From: Shimia marina
Lineage (GTDB): Bacteria > Pseudomonadota > Alphaproteobacteria > Rhodobacterales > Rhodobacteraceae
Direction: 5' to 3'
DNA length: 64,000 nt
Assembly: GCF_001458175.1 (NCBI RefSeq)
Contig: NZ_CYPW01000017.1
Location: 62,001-126,000 of the forward strand
This document shows, in pieces, positions 19,886-30,622 of the stretch. Every line of letters begins with the position of its first letter. The first letter of the stretch is position 1. The position numbers were made by a program, and so were the translations under genes. The notes under the pieces are model-generated. The model searched no databases. It had not been told where the DNA came from and saw nothing but the letters and a program-made list of their open reading frames with translations.

Positions 19886-20951
19886 ACCGCTTCCCCTCGG
19901 CGCCACGATCGGCATCCTCGGCGGTGGCCAGTTGGGCCGCATGCTCTCTGTGGCGGCCTCCCGTCTGGGTTATAAAACCTGCATCTATGAACCCGGTGGC
20001 GATTGCCCGGCCAGCCATGTGGCGAATTACCACTTCCAGAAAAGCTATGACGATGCCGAGGCGCTGCGCGCCTTTGCAGAAGCTGTGGATGTGATCACCT
20101 ATGAGTTTGAAAACATCCCCACCTCCGCACTGGACATTCTGGAGGCGCATCGCCCCATTCGCCCCGGTCGCGAAGCTCTGCGCGTTAGCCAGGATCGCCT
20201 GACAGAAAAGACCTTCCTGAACGATCTGGGCCTGAAAACCGCGCCTTTTGCCAATGTCACCGATGCTGACAGCATGGCCAAAGCGGTGGCAGAGATTGGC
20301 GCCCCGTCGATCCTGAAAACCCGTCGTTTCGGCTATGACGGCAAAGGGCAGGCCCGCTTAAAAACCGCCGCCGATTCAGAGGCCGCGTTCGCCGATATGG
20401 CCGGTGCGCCTACGCTTTTGGAAGGCTTTGTGGATTTCTCACATGAGGTCTCCGTGATTGCCGCGCGCGGCATCGACGGTCAGGTCGCCTGTTTTGATCC
20501 CGGTGAAAACGTACATGCGGATGGCATCCTGCGCACCACCACCGTGCCTGCGAAACTGACTGCTGGCCAGCGCATGGATGCGGTGCTGCTGGCGGCCAAT
20601 ATCCTCAACAAACTCGATTATGTCGGCGTGATGGGAGTGGAACTGTTTGTCACCGCACAGGGTCTGATTGTGAATGAAATCGCCCCGCGCGTGCACAACT
20701 CCGGCCACTGGACCCAAAACGGCTGCACCGTGGATCAGTTCGAACAGCACATCCGCGCCGTGGTGGGCCTGCCTCTGGGCGATGGTCAGCGGCAAAATGA
20801 TGTGGTGATGGAAAACCTGATTGGCGCGGATATGGACCGCCTGCCAGAGCTGCTCAATGCGCGCGACACTGCTGTGCATCTCTACGGCAAAGCCGAAGTC
20901 AAAGCGGGCCGCAAAATGGGCCATATCAATCGCATCACCCGCGACACATGA
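19878..20951 (+). CDS. purK: 5-(carboxyamino)imidazole ribonucleotide synthase
   Basis: A 357-residue ATP-grasp enzyme that makes N5-CAIR from AIR, bicarbonate and ATP. The N-terminal [13 protein letters not shown] (about 11-23), [14 protein letters not shown] and the C-terminal ATP/metal segment [15 protein letters not shown] are characteristic. The start at 19878 overlaps the purE stop; an in-frame ATG four codons earlier is an alternative. A terminator follows the stop within about 5 bp. Confidence 0.95.
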   Translation: MTEPLPLGATIGILGGGQLGRMLSVAASRLGYKTCIYEPGGDCPASHVANYHFQKSYDDAEALRAFAEAVDVITYEFENIPTSALDILEAHRPIRPGREALRVSQDRLTEKTFLNDLGLKTAPFANVTDADSMAKAVAEIGAPSILKTRRFGYDGKGQARLKTAADSEAAFADMAGAPTLLEGFVDFSHEVSVIAARGIDGQVACFDPGENVHADGILRTTTVPAKLTAGQRMDAVLLAANILNKLDYVGVMGVELFVTAQGLIVNEIAPRVHNSGHWTQNGCTVDQFEQHIRAVVGLPLGDGQRQNDVVMENLIGADMDRLPELLNARDTAVHLYGKAEVKAGRKMGHINRITRDT

Positions 20952-20955
20952 ACAA

Positions 20956-20986
20956 AAGGCGCAGTGCAACCCTGCGCCTTCCTCTT
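20956..20986 (+). terminator. Terminator of purEK
   Basis: AAGGCGCAG-TGCAACC-CTGCGCCTT, a perfect 9-bp stem (20956-20980), is followed by CCTCTT. It begins 4 bp after the purK stop codon. Confidence 0.72.
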
Positions 20987-21005
20987 GATCCAAATATCCT
21001 GGGGG

Positions 21006-21039
21006 AGTCATCGCCCGCGATGACGGGGGCAACGCCCCC
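21006..21039. repeat. Two stacked hairpins between convergent purK and phnM
   Basis: GTCATCG / CGATGAC (21007-21023 region) is followed immediately by GGGGGC-AAC-GCCCCC (21025-21039). These GC-rich inverted repeats sit right at the end of the phnM gene on the other strand and may act as a bidirectional transcript barrier. Confidence 0.5.
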
Positions 21040-21043
21040 TCCC

Positions 21044-22183
21044 TCACCCAGCCATAAACCGCGCCGCCACCGTGCCGCTCATATGGCTCACCTTGCCTGC
21101 AACCAGCGTCGCGCCAATACGGCCATCCGGCCCCATCACCACCAGATCCGCCCGTTTGCCCGCCTCAAGACTGCCCCGATCCGTCAGGCCCAGCACTTGT
21201 GCAGGACGCGCAGACACCAGCGCCCATGCGGCGGCAAGGTCACAGACCCCATCCGCCACAAGCCGCATCACCGCCTGTCGCGGGGCCGGGTAATGATAGT
21301 CTGAAGCCAGCGCATCCACATAGCCTTTTGCCACCAAATCCGCTGCGCTGACCTTGCCAGAATGGCTGCCTCCACGCACCACATTTGGCGCGCCCATGAT
21401 CACCGGATCCCCGGCCGCATGGGCCGAGCGGGCGGCATCAAGGCTTTCGGGAAATTCACTGATCGTGAGCCCCCGCGCCCGCCAGAAATCACGTGCCTGC
21501 GCAGTGTCATCATCATGGCTGCCCAGACGGACATCCTGCGCCGCCAATCGCGTCGCCAGCTTAGCGACCGCCTCTGGCACCGCGTCACGCGCCGCGTGCA
21601 GCTCTTTGAGAAGGGCGAGATGTGCCTCAGGGCTGCGCCCACTCTTCAGCGCCTGTCCGGTCAGCCGGGGGGGCTTTTTGCCTTTGTCCAAAGCGGCATG
21701 CGGCAGGTGATCATTGAACACCACATAGGGCACCGCATGGGCCTGAACGGCAGCCTCAAACGCCGCATAGTCTGACAGCAGATGGCTCTCAAACCGCAGT
21801 TGCACAAGCATCTCCGTCAAGAGCCCTTCGGTCTGGCTCAGTGCGTCCAGAAAGCGGCGTGCAAACTCCGGGCTGCGCATGCCCCCTTCCCAGCTCCAGA
21901 ACTGCGCCAGCACAGCTGTGGTGATGCCATTGGCCGCCAGCTCCGCATCCACAGAGGCCAGCCCGTCGCCCAAGTTTTTCATTGCCCCACGGCGCGGCGC
22001 CAGATGGCGCTCAAACCCGTCTCCATGCAAATCCACGATTCCGGGCAAAATGCGATAGCCGCTCAGATCCACCTGACGCCCTCTGCCCGCGGCGGCAATC
22101 ACGCCGTCCTTCACCAACAGAGGCCCCTGCACCATCCCTTCCGGTCGCAGCACCTCTGCGCCAACAAGCTCCAGATCAGTCAC
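21044..22183 (-). CDS. phnM: PhnM-like alpha-D-ribose 1-methylphosphonate 5-triphosphate diphosphatase
   Basis: A 379-residue amidohydrolase-fold protein with the PhnM signature [20 protein letters not shown] (about 45-64), the metal-binding HGDD-like segment LGSHDDDT, and a C-terminal [12 protein letters not shown]. In the carbon-phosphorus lyase pathway PhnM removes pyrophosphate from the triphosphate intermediate. No other phn gene is in the window, so this copy is an orphan and may act on another substrate or work with a pathway located elsewhere. The start is GTG at 22181-22183, overlapping the stop of the lipase gene upstream, so the two are coupled. Confidence 0.88.
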   Translation of the reverse strand: MTDLELVGAEVLRPEGMVQGPLLVKDGVIAAAGRGRQVDLSGYRILPGIVDLHGDGFERHLAPRRGAMKNLGDGLASVDAELAANGITTAVLAQFWSWEGGMRSPEFARRFLDALSQTEGLLTEMLVQLRFESHLLSDYAAFEAAVQAHAVPYVVFNDHLPHAALDKGKKPPRLTGQALKSGRSPEAHLALLKELHAARDAVPEAVAKLATRLAAQDVRLGSHDDDTAQARDFWRARGLTISEFPESLDAARSAHAAGDPVIMGAPNVVRGGSHSGKVSAADLVAKGYVDALASDYHYPAPRQAVMRLVADGVCDLAAAWALVSARPAQVLGLTDRGSLEAGKRADLVVMGPDGRIGATLVAGKVSHMSGTVAARFMAG

Positions 22184-23129
22184 CTTCTACGCCCGCATCA
22201 TCGGCGTCCAGATCGCCGTCCCCATCCCAGTCAGTGTATTTCTCGATCCAGTCGAAGAAATCATCGCCATCCTGTTCGACACCGTCCCCTTCGGCGCAGC
22301 CATTAGGGCCACAATCGTCATCCACCAGACGCTGCAACTCCCGCAGCGCCGCCTGCGCATCGCCCCAGCGCAGCGCGTGATCAAAGGCCCCATGGGTGAG
22401 AAACTCACGTGTCTGCACAATCACCATCGGGTTGTTCATCATAAAAGTATGGGTCACCGGCAGCACGATATGATCCTTCATGCCAGCCACTTTGGTGCTC
22501 TCCACCGAGACTTTGCCATCATCCGGCCCTTCGATCAGGCTGGAGAAATAGGGATTAAGCGAGCGGTTCCCCGCAATCACCCCAAGGTCAAAATCCACCG
22601 GCGGCAGATGACTGGGCAGGCCATCCGTGCCCAGCTGCATACCGGCCGGGCCATTCAGCCACTCAAAGGCCGGGATCGGGCCCAGTTCGTCCACCACTTC
22701 GCTGCCCTTGTTGGGCGGCCCCAACATCACCACGCGGCCAAGGTTTTCCGGCTTGTGATTGATGAACCAGACCCGTGTCAGAATGCCTCCCATCGAATGC
22801 GTGACAAAATGCACCCTACGGTCGCCACATTGCGCCACGGCTTCAGGGAGGGTGCTATATGCGAGATCCGCAATGTCTTCTTCGGTCGAGGGATAGCCCT
22901 GCCGCACCACATCAAATCCATACCGTTTAAGCGCCAGCTCCATCACCAGAAAGGAGCTTTCCGTGCGCGCTAGCCCGTGCAGCAGCACCACACAGTCCTG
23001 CGGCAAGGTCTCCTGAACAGCCTCTGCGGTACGCGTAGACGCAGCACTCTGCGCAGACGCATCCGTCGCATATGTGTTCAGCGACAGCCCAAATGCCGCC
23101 AAGACGGCCCATCTCGTGAAATTTCTCAT
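22176..23129 (-). CDS. Exported alpha/beta hydrolase (lipase-like) with C-terminal calcium-loop motif
   Basis: A 317-residue protein with a signal peptide (about 1-28, ending near DASAQS). The hydrolase fold has the oxyanion segment [13 protein letters not shown] (47-59) and the nucleophile elbow THSMGG with Ser112. The C-terminal tail at 300-311 ([12 protein letters not shown]) has the spacing of an EF-hand or thrombospondin-type calcium loop, and two acidic Cys-containing segments precede it. It is probably periplasmic or secreted; the substrate is unknown. The start ATG at 23127-23129 was chosen because it gives the signal peptide. It is translationally coupled to phnM downstream, an unusual pairing. 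Confidence 0.85.
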   Translation of the reverse strand: MRNFTRWAVLAAFGLSLNTYATDASAQSAASTRTAEAVQETLPQDCVVLLHGLARTESSFLVMELALKRYGFDVVRQGYPSTEEDIADLAYSTLPEAVAQCGDRRVHFVTHSMGGILTRVWFINHKPENLGRVVMLGPPNKGSEVVDELGPIPAFEWLNGPAGMQLGTDGLPSHLPPVDFDLGVIAGNRSLNPYFSSLIEGPDDGKVSVESTKVAGMKDHIVLPVTHTFMMNNPMVIVQTREFLTHGAFDHALRWGDAQAALRELQRLVDDDCGPNGCAEGDGVEQDGDDFFDWIEKYTDWDGDGDLDADDAGVEGD

Positions 23130-23206
23130 GCCCCTGAGATACGCGCTGCGCGCGCGCGACAAAAGCACAAACCTGTCAGAAAGCAGCATCATGCCGAGCT
23201 GCGCGC

Positions 23207-24052
23207 CTAGGCGCGGCGCATCGACACCAAGACGCCCCCGATCACCAGCGCCGCTGCCCCGACAAATCGCCATGTCAGCGGTTCCGCCAAAAACAGCATG
23301 CCCCCGGCCATGGCAATCACCGGCACCGTCAGCTGTGCCACCGCCGCGCGGCTTGCGCCCAGCGCGGGCAGGATCGCATACCAGAGCGCGTACCCCATCC
23401 CAGAGGTCAGTACGCCTGAGATCACCGCCAGCGTCACGCCGCCCATGCTCAGCGCCGCGCTGTCACTCATCCAAAGTGCCCCCATCAGCGCAATAGGCGC
23501 CGCGAGCATAAAATTCATCGCTGTTGCCTGCGTCGCATCGCGCTCCTGTCGTCCCTGCAGGGAGTAGACACCCCAGCCAACACCGGCCGCCGCCATGGCC
23601 ACCGCAGGCATCAGAGCAACCGCCGCCCCACCTGTGTCCGAAGCACCAGGCGCGAGCAGCCAGATCAGCCCCCCCAATGCCAGCCCAGCACCCAGCCAGC
23701 GCGCCATTGGCATCTCCTCACGTGCAAGCACAGCGCCACCAAACATGGTGATCTGCACCACGCCAAACAGGATCAACGCGCCCAGCCCGGATTCCAGTCC
23801 ACGGTAGGCCAGCGAAAACCCAAAAATATAGGCCAGCAATCCAAGCACGGCGACACCGCGTCCCCAACCGCCCAGCGCAAATCCACGCCGCTGCCATACA
23901 ATCAACAGAGCCAGCGCCAAGGCCCCAGATGTCAGGCGAATTGCGCCAAACGTAATGGCATCCATGCCAAAGCTTCCAACCGCAGCGCGATTGAGCACGG
24001 AATTTGCGGCAAAGGCCGCCATGGTGAGGGCTGTCAGTAGAAAAAGTCTCAT
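23207..24052 (-). CDS. EamA-family (DMT) membrane transporter
   Basis: A 281-residue inner-membrane protein with ten predicted helices arranged as two EamA repeats, a typical drug/metabolite transporter. Conserved-looking features include [11 protein letters not shown] at the N-terminus and the EEMP and AEPLTWR segments at the equivalent place in each half. The substrate cannot be predicted. The frame is open further upstream (ATG at 24073, TTG at 24088). I chose 24052 from family length, since no candidate start has a good ribosome-binding site. A 12-bp perfect inverted repeat at 24069-24105 overlaps or precedes the start. Confidence 0.86.
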   Translation of the reverse strand: MRLFLLTALTMAAFAANSVLNRAAVGSFGMDAITFGAIRLTSGALALALLIVWQRRGFALGGWGRGVAVLGLLAYIFGFSLAYRGLESGLGALILFGVVQITMFGGAVLAREEMPMARWLGAGLALGGLIWLLAPGASDTGGAAVALMPAVAMAAAGVGWGVYSLQGRQERDATQATAMNFMLAAPIALMGALWMSDSAALSMGGVTLAVISGVLTSGMGYALWYAILPALGASRAAVAQLTVPVIAMAGGMLFLAEPLTWRFVGAAALVIGGVLVSMRRA

Positions 24053-24068
24053 GGCGGTCTTGGTGACA

Positions 24069-24105
24069 CGCATGGTCGGGCGGGGCAAGCCATCCCGACC
24101 ATGCG
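24069..24105. repeat. 12-bp perfect inverted repeat at the EamA start
   Basis: CGCATGGTCGGG (24069-24080) and CCCGACCATGCG (24094-24105) are perfect inverted copies separated by 13 bases. On the minus-strand transcript this would fold into a strong stem covering the upstream candidate start codons of the EamA gene. It could equally be an operator. No T tract follows, so it is not a typical terminator. Confidence 0.55.
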
Positions 24106-24237
24106 CTGGCCCTCAAGCACCGGCAGGACCAGTCCCAGTGCTTGAATGGCCAAGGCCAAACAGAACATATGCGGCTTTTGCAACATCACATAAAGCGGAA
24201 GCACGATGCTGCGCAGCTGGGGGAGCCTTAAAGCCCG

Positions 24238-24804
24238 CTAGTTCCGTGCGGCCATGACCTGTTGCGCAAACTGACGATCACGGGCTTTGTCGCTCAGCCA
24301 GATTGCCATGTAACGGTCGCGAATATCGCGATGGCGCAACGTGCATGTACGGGTGCCATTCACCCAGAATTTCAGTGCATCAGACGCCTCTGGCGCCGCC
24401 ACAATCCGATCGCCAGGCCGGATGTCGCGGTAACATGCCTCAAGCTTTTGCATGATTTCGGCATGATCACTGCGCGCGCCCTCAATGCGTTCCATTTCGC
24501 TCAGTGAGGCCCGCAGCAGCACCGCGCGGCGGATCTTGCGGGCATATTCAATCTCCAGCGCATAGAGGCCTTCTTCCTCAAAGCCCTGCCCTTGGGGCGC
24601 AAACATCTGCGCATCATAAACCTTCAGGCCAAGGTAGCGGAACTGGCCTGCTCCAACAGCCTGCGGTGCGCCCAACAGACTGCGCACTTCCGGTGCCGCA
24701 TCTGGGCCTGTGTCCGCTTTCACCGAGGCGCCATATCCCAGCGCAACTGCCAGCGCCAAGGCAGCCATCAAAACCCTTTCACGAATTGGCAATCTCACGT
24801 GCAT
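24238..24804 (-). CDS. Exported chalcone-isomerase-like protein
   Basis: A 188-residue protein with an N-terminal signal peptide (about 1-31, ALALAVALGYGASVKA) and a chalcone-isomerase-like domain. FRYLGLKVYDAQMFAP and the LEIEYARKIRRAVL segment are typical of the bacterial CHI-like family. Bacterial members are thought to be non-catalytic or lipid-binding, and no flavonoid pathway is present. Two cysteines (in EACYRDI and RTCTLRH) could form a periplasmic disulfide. It is a single gene between rsgA and the EamA transporter. Confidence 0.85.
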   Translation of the reverse strand: MHVRLPIRERVLMAALALAVALGYGASVKADTGPDAAPEVRSLLGAPQAVGAGQFRYLGLKVYDAQMFAPQGQGFEEEGLYALEIEYARKIRRAVLLRASLSEMERIEGARSDHAEIMQKLEACYRDIRPGDRIVAAPEASDALKFWVNGTRTCTLRHRDIRDRYMAIWLSDKARDRQFAQQVMAARN

Positions 24805-24870
24805 GTCTTTGCGCCTCCCTGTGCGAAGCTGTTGTCTTTACAATTTTTGTTTCTTTGCATGGGGTACGTG

Positions 24871-24903
24871 TAAAAACCGCGCGCGGATCACTCCACGCGC
24901 GGT
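24871..24903 (-). terminator. Rho-independent terminator of rsgA
   Basis: On the minus strand ACCGCGCG (24903-24896) pairs with CGCGCGGT (24883-24876), and TTTTTA follows at 24875-24870. It lies about 36 bp after the rsgA stop. Confidence 0.82.
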
Positions 24904-24939
24904 CACTTTTTGAGATTTCTACGAAGGTGTCGCCGCCGG

Positions 24940-26040
24940 TCAGCGTCGGCCTTTGCGCCCCTTATGGGCTTTGGTCACACTCTTCACCATCTTGCCGAAG
25001 TTTTTGTCATAGGCGCGCTTTTCCGCCAACGACGCGGTGTTGTGCCGCTCCTCTGCTTCCAGCTTGCGCCAGCGTTCAAACCGCTCCGCCTCCAGCGTAC
25101 CATCGGCAATCGCAGCGCGCACCGCACATCCCGGCTCACTCTCATGGGCGCAGTCTCTGAATTTGCACTGCGTTGCAATCTCAACCACATCAGAGAAAAG
25201 ATCCGCCACACCATCGCCGGCCTCCGCCAATTGCAACTCTCGCATGCCCGGCGTATCCAGAATCGCCAGACCACTGTCCGTAAAATGCAACTGCCGGCTG
25301 GTGGTGGTATGACGCCCCCGGCTGTCGTCCTCCCGGATCGCGCCGGTCTCTGCCTGCTCACTGCCAAACAAGGCATTCACCAAGGTGGATTTACCCACAC
25401 CGGAGGTGCCGAGAAAGGCGATGGTCTGCCCCGGTGCGCACCAATCGGCCAGCTTTTGCGCAGGCTCCTCACTTTTGGCATTGAGCAGCACCACTGGCAC
25501 CCGCGCCGAAATTTTCTGCGCCTCTGCGACAAACGGCGTGGGATCTTCACACAGATCTGCCTTGGTCAGCACGATCACCGGCGCCACTTCTGCCTCAAAG
25601 GCCAGCGCCAAAAACCGCTCCAGCCGTGCCACATTGAAATCGTTATTGCAGCTGGTCACCACAAAGGCCGTATCCACATTGGCCGCGATCATCTGGATCG
25701 AGCGATCATGCCCGGCCGCCCGCCGTTTAAACAGGCTCTTGCGCTCCAGTACGACACTGCGTGTTGGCAGCTCCGCATCATAAAGCAGCCAGTCCCCCAC
25801 CGTGGCCTCCGGCCCCGGTGGCACCAGTGCCTCCAGATCCGCGCCGCGCACCTGCAAGCCATTGCGGTGCACTTCCACCACCCGCACCGGCGGTGTCTGC
25901 GTGAGGGTCTCAAGGGCCAGCTGTTGGGCAAAAAATGGCTGCCAGCCTAAAATATCCAGCATCGCGCGCTTTGCAGGCTCTGGTGTCTGCGCGGGTGTCT
26001 GCGCGTCTGTGGGCAAAAATTGGGAATAGTCCCGTGTCAT
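24940..26040 (-). CDS. rsgA: Ribosome small subunit-dependent GTPase RsgA
   Basis: A 366-residue circularly permuted GTPase that helps late 30S subunit maturation. The permuted motif order is visible: TKAD (159-162, G4), then GTSGVGKST (211-219, G1) and DTPGMRE (262-268, G3). A C-terminal zinc finger follows with Cys292, Cys297, His299 and Cys305. The end is rich in lysine and arginine, fitting rRNA contact. The start at 26040 gives MTRDYSQFLP; the 47 open codons upstream have no support. A terminator follows. Confidence 0.95.
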   Translation of the reverse strand: MTRDYSQFLPTDAQTPAQTPEPAKRAMLDILGWQPFFAQQLALETLTQTPPVRVVEVHRNGLQVRGADLEALVPPGPEATVGDWLLYDAELPTRSVVLERKSLFKRRAAGHDRSIQMIAANVDTAFVVTSCNNDFNVARLERFLALAFEAEVAPVIVLTKADLCEDPTPFVAEAQKISARVPVVLLNAKSEEPAQKLADWCAPGQTIAFLGTSGVGKSTLVNALFGSEQAETGAIREDDSRGRHTTTSRQLHFTDSGLAILDTPGMRELQLAEAGDGVADLFSDVVEIATQCKFRDCAHESEPGCAVRAAIADGTLEAERFERWRKLEAEERHNTASLAEKRAYDKNFGKMVKSVTKAHKGRKGRR

Positions 26041-26244
26041 TCTTGGGTCACTCTCATGGGAGGGCCGCACCCTCTCCGGCTTGGCTTTGGCTTGGCCGCA
26101 AACTATCAGAAAAAAGCACAGGCACAAACGAGAAGCCCGGCGCAGCTCGCGTGCCAGACCTTCTTTGTTTCCTTTGCACATCGGGCGAGCGTTCTGTCAC
26201 CCGCCATGATCAGGCATCCATGTTCTGAGCCATAAAAACGCGTC

Positions 26245-27129
26245 TTAAACCGCCAACTTGCCAACAAACGCTTGCATCATTTCAACAAGCATCGGTGCCT
26301 GTTTGGGCGTGATCACATGGCCCATACCCGCAATCGGATGATGCGCGCACCCCGGGATCAAAGCGGCGATCTCTGCCCCCGCCTCCGGAGGGATCAACGT
26401 GTCCATTTCTCCGTGAATGACCTGACAAGGCAGCGCCACGTGGCGCAGATCTTCACGGCGATCCGTCGAAGCCATCACCGCCAGAACCTGCCGGTTGACG
26501 CCTTCGGGATCAAACGCGCGATCATAGGCCTGCGTCGCCTGCGCGCGCAGCTCTGCTTCGGTCATAGGATAGGCCGGGCTGCCCCAGCCCGCATATTCTG
26601 TAACAGCATTATTGATGAATGTGGCCCGATCCACCGGCCGCGCCAATAGGGCCGCCAGCCATGCAGCGCTGCCAGCACGCTCTGCAAAAGGCCGCGCCGT
26701 CGCCATCACAATCGTCGCACTCAGCAGCCTCTCGGCATGATCAAGGCACAATAGCTGCACAATCGCGCCGCCCATGGACATGCCAAACACATGCGCCTTC
26801 TCAATATCAAGCGCATCCATCACACCGACCACATCTTTGGCCATATCATCCAGCCGATAGGCCGGTGGCACCTTGCCATCCTCCAACGCCCGCGCGGTGA
26901 TCTCCTCCGCCCCGCTGGGCACACCTTCCTTGGGACAACGCTGCGACCGGCCAACATCACGGTTGTCAAAGATCACCACGTGATAGCCAAGCTCCGCCAA
27001 CCCTTCATAAAGCGCGTCAGGCCAATGGATCAGCTGCGAGCCCAGCCCGCGAATAAGCACCAAGGGCACGCCGTCTTTGGGTCCAAAGGTCTCCACTTCA
27101 ATCTGAATGCTATTGGCAGCGATCTGCAT
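26245..27129 (-). CDS. Alpha/beta-hydrolase family protein
   Basis: A 294-residue cytoplasmic hydrolase. The nucleophile elbow is GMSMGG (116-121, Ser118), the acid lies near GEMDTLIPP and the histidine in AGMGHVIT. A cap region rich in alanine (about 145-205) fits the esterase/haloperoxidase-like branch. The substrate is not predictable from sequence. The start at 27129 has a near-perfect AAGGAGG 7 bases upstream. The preceding 46 open codons lie in an AT-rich control region and are rejected. Confidence 0.9.
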   Translation of the reverse strand: MQIAANSIQIEVETFGPKDGVPLVLIRGLGSQLIHWPDALYEGLAELGYHVVIFDNRDVGRSQRCPKEGVPSGAEEITARALEDGKVPPAYRLDDMAKDVVGVMDALDIEKAHVFGMSMGGAIVQLLCLDHAERLLSATIVMATARPFAERAGSAAWLAALLARPVDRATFINNAVTEYAGWGSPAYPMTEAELRAQATQAYDRAFDPEGVNRQVLAVMASTDRREDLRHVALPCQVIHGEMDTLIPPEAGAEIAALIPGCAHHPIAGMGHVITPKQAPMLVEMMQAFVGKLAV

Positions 27130-27756
27130 GTGATGCCTCCTTTTGAGAGGCACAGTAGGCCAAGACCACAGAAAGTAAATCCAAGCCAAAGCGGAATTTA
27201 CGTAGACACGCAGAGAATGTGACCAAATGGAAAAAGATATCAAGTTAACAAAATTTCGTTGAACCATTTGATGTTTAGTGAGACGCTGTCAGAGGTAAAG
27301 TAAAACTCTCATCACTGACTCACCAGCTCATTTACTTGAGCGTGGTGTTTCTGCGTTTTTGCTGCAAACATCCTAAGATGTATGGGTCGTGCGTTTCTAA
27401 TGTGTTGGCTTACCTAAGCAGCCTATAATTTCCTATCTAAAGTAATAGGTTCAATGGAGAGGCAACCAACACGGCGCACCACCAGAAACGACCATGAGCA
27501 CCAGTTCAAAGCTCATTTTTCCAGTTCTTTGTTGAAAAAGTCTAAAGTGTTCGGGAACTGCCGCTCCTCCCACTAGGAGCTAACGCTTTACAAAATAGAA
27601 TTTTATTTTTCCGAACTCAGCATCTGACTTACCGCCCTAGTGAGTAGTGTACGATCGCTTAACTAAATATCGACAACTTTAGCATTAAGGTGACCGGAGG
27701 GAGCTCAAGCGCCAACAAAACCTCCCTCCAGCCTTAACATGCATAAGGACTTACAC
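27130..27756. other. AT-rich 627-bp gap without a supported gene
   Basis: This stretch is clearly richer in A and T than the flanking genes. It contains short runs such as ATAATTTCC and TTTTATTTTT and many in-frame stops. A 40-codon plus-strand ORF at 27454-27576 has no ribosome-binding site or recognisable product. Near the right end GGAGGGA (27696-27702) can pair with TCCCTCC (27723-27729) just before the small membrane-protein gene. It is a possible remnant of acquired DNA. Confidence 0.5.
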
Positions 27757-27972
27757 ATGTCACAATCCGATCATATCACATCTAAGAAGCCCGTTGCCAA
27801 AACCTCAACTCAACAGTCCGATGACGTTGCCGAAATAGAGAAGTCAGCACATTTTTTAGTTTCCTACCAGCACGGTAAAAGAACAGTTAACATTCAAGGA
27901 AAACATGGATTTCTCTTTGGCATGTTGATCGGGACTTTCACTGTTACGATCATGGTGATTTTGCTTTCATAA
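27757..27972 (+). CDS. Small single-pass membrane protein, unknown function
   Basis: A 71-residue protein with a polar, Ser/Thr/Lys-rich N-terminal half (MSQSDHITSKKPVAKTST) and one hydrophobic helix at the very C-terminus (about 48-71, GFLFGMLIGTFTVTIMVILL). It is probably tail-anchored with the N-terminus in the cytoplasm. AAGGAC sits 7 bases before the ATG at 27757; an in-frame ATG six codons earlier is less well placed. Base composition is low-GC compared with the neighbours, suggesting recent gain. It stands alone upstream of groESL. I do not recognise the family. Confidence 0.65.
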   Translation: MSQSDHITSKKPVAKTSTQQSDDVAEIEKSAHFLVSYQHGKRTVNIQGKHGFLFGMLIGTFTVTIMVILLS

Positions 27973-28085
27973 GAAAGCACTACTTTTCACCGTTCCCCTT
28001 ACGACGCCCTAACAGATACACAAACGCAAAGAGGCTCCACCTGATCAGTAGAGCGGCTCTAGCAAAAAAATTTGACGCAACGGCG

Positions 28086-28114
28086 TTGACTCCCTCCGAT
28101 GCACTGCCTAACTC
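28086..28114 (+). promoter_or_regulatory. groESL promoter
   Basis: TTGACT (28086-28091), a 17-base spacer and TAACTC (28109-28114) form a vegetative-type promoter. The predicted transcription start is near 28121, immediately before the CIRCE element, so HrcA binding would block initiation. Confidence 0.7.
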
Positions 28115-28122
28115 TTTCGCCG

Positions 28123-28149
28123 TTAGCACTCGCCGACAGGGAGTGATAA
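28123..28149 (+). promoter_or_regulatory. CIRCE element (HrcA operator)
   Basis: TTAGCACTC, nine bases, then GAGTGATAA. This is the CIRCE consensus TTAGCACTC-N9-GAGTGCTAA with one mismatch in the right arm. It lies about 50 bp before groES and predicts repression of groESL by HrcA, relieved on heat shock. The hrcA gene is not in the window. Confidence 0.93.
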
Positions 28150-28198
28150 CGGCTCCGCTGAGGAGTCAGGGAGACAACTCTATTAGGGAAACCTAACC

Positions 28199-28486
28199 AT
28201 GGCATTTACACCTCTGCACGACCGTGTGCTTGTACGCCGCGTCGAAAGCGATGAGAAAACCGCAGGCGGCCTGATCATTCCAGACAGCGCCAAAGAAAAA
28301 CCAGCCGAAGGCGAAATCGTATCCGTGGGCGCAGGCCTGCGTGACGACGCTGGCAACCGCGTTGCACTGGACGTGTCCGCTGGCGACAAAGTTCTGTTCG
28401 GCAAATGGTCCGGCACCGAAATCACCGTTGACGGTGAAGAGCTGCTGATCATGAAAGAATCCGACATCATGGGCATCATTGCCTGA
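28199..28486 (+). CDS. groES: Co-chaperonin GroES
   Basis: A 95-residue co-chaperonin that caps the GroEL ring. The N-terminal [22 protein letters not shown] and the mobile-loop region through GGLIIPD are standard, and the length is typical. AGGGAAA precedes the ATG. It is followed by groEL after 38 bp. Transcription is expected from the CIRCE-regulated promoter upstream. Confidence 0.98.
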   Translation: MAFTPLHDRVLVRRVESDEKTAGGLIIPDSAKEKPAEGEIVSVGAGLRDDAGNRVALDVSAGDKVLFGKWSGTEITVDGEELLIMKESDIMGIIA

Positions 28487-28494
28487 TCGTCTGA

Positions 28495-30168
<1,674 letters not shown>

Positions 30169-30171
30169 GAC

Positions 30172-30286
30172 GAACTTTCGTAAGAAAGTTCTGTCTCAGC
30201 GTCAGGCGATTGGCCTTCGGGCCAATCTGCCGAAAGCTCTGGCCAGACAAGTTTCAAAGGGTCGCCTCCAGGCGGCCTTTTTCTTT
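30172..30286 (+). terminator. Three tandem hairpins ending in a groESL terminator
   Basis: The first hairpin is GAACTTTC-GTAA-GAAAGTTC (30172-30191), the second GATTGGCC-TTCG-GGCCAATC (30208-30227) and the third GGTCGCC-TCCA-GGCGGCC (30260-30277) followed by TTTTTCTTT. Only the last has a T tract and is the probable terminator. The first two, with stable tetraloops, may protect the mRNA end from exonucleases. Confidence 0.85.
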
Positions 30287-30360
30287 AAATGATGCATATG
30301 AGCGCATTGAAGGCTTAAACTGCAAGCTCTGTAACAAGCATGACTTTGAAGGTGCCAAAT

Positions 30361-30555
30361 ATGAAAAAGCGCAAAAGCCCCTGCACAGATGTTTGTGAAT
30401 TTAACGGCCCAAGTGGCTGGTGTCTTGGCTGTGGCCGCACACGTACGGAATGCGCAAAGTGGAAAAAAATGAAACCCTATGAAGTAAAAATCATTGAAAA
30501 GGACCTGACCCGCCGCATGGCAAAGATCACCGCAACACCACCTAAAGCGTCGTAG
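30361..30555 (+). CDS. DUF1289-family small Cys-rich protein
   Basis: A 64-residue protein with the DUF1289 pattern: CTDVCEF..., GWCLGCGRT and a following E..W, giving cysteines at about 9, 13, 22 and 25 with a further Cys near 32. It is likely a small metal-binding protein; its function is not known. The ATG at 30361 is preceded by GAAGGTG. It lies directly after the groESL terminator and 67 bp before an AraC-type regulator on the same strand. Confidence 0.85.
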   Translation: MKKRKSPCTDVCEFNGPSGWCLGCGRTRTECAKWKKMKPYEVKIIEKDLTRRMAKITATPPKAS

Positions 30556-30622
30556 ACTCTATGGGCAGCAACAGGCTGTCATTTAGCATTTTGTTAGAAA
30601 CGTCTCTCCCTGCGAGCGCTCC

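Noticed and set aside
27454-27576. A 40-codon plus-strand ORF in the AT-rich gap
   Set aside because: It has no ribosome-binding site, unusual composition and no resemblance to a known protein or transposase.
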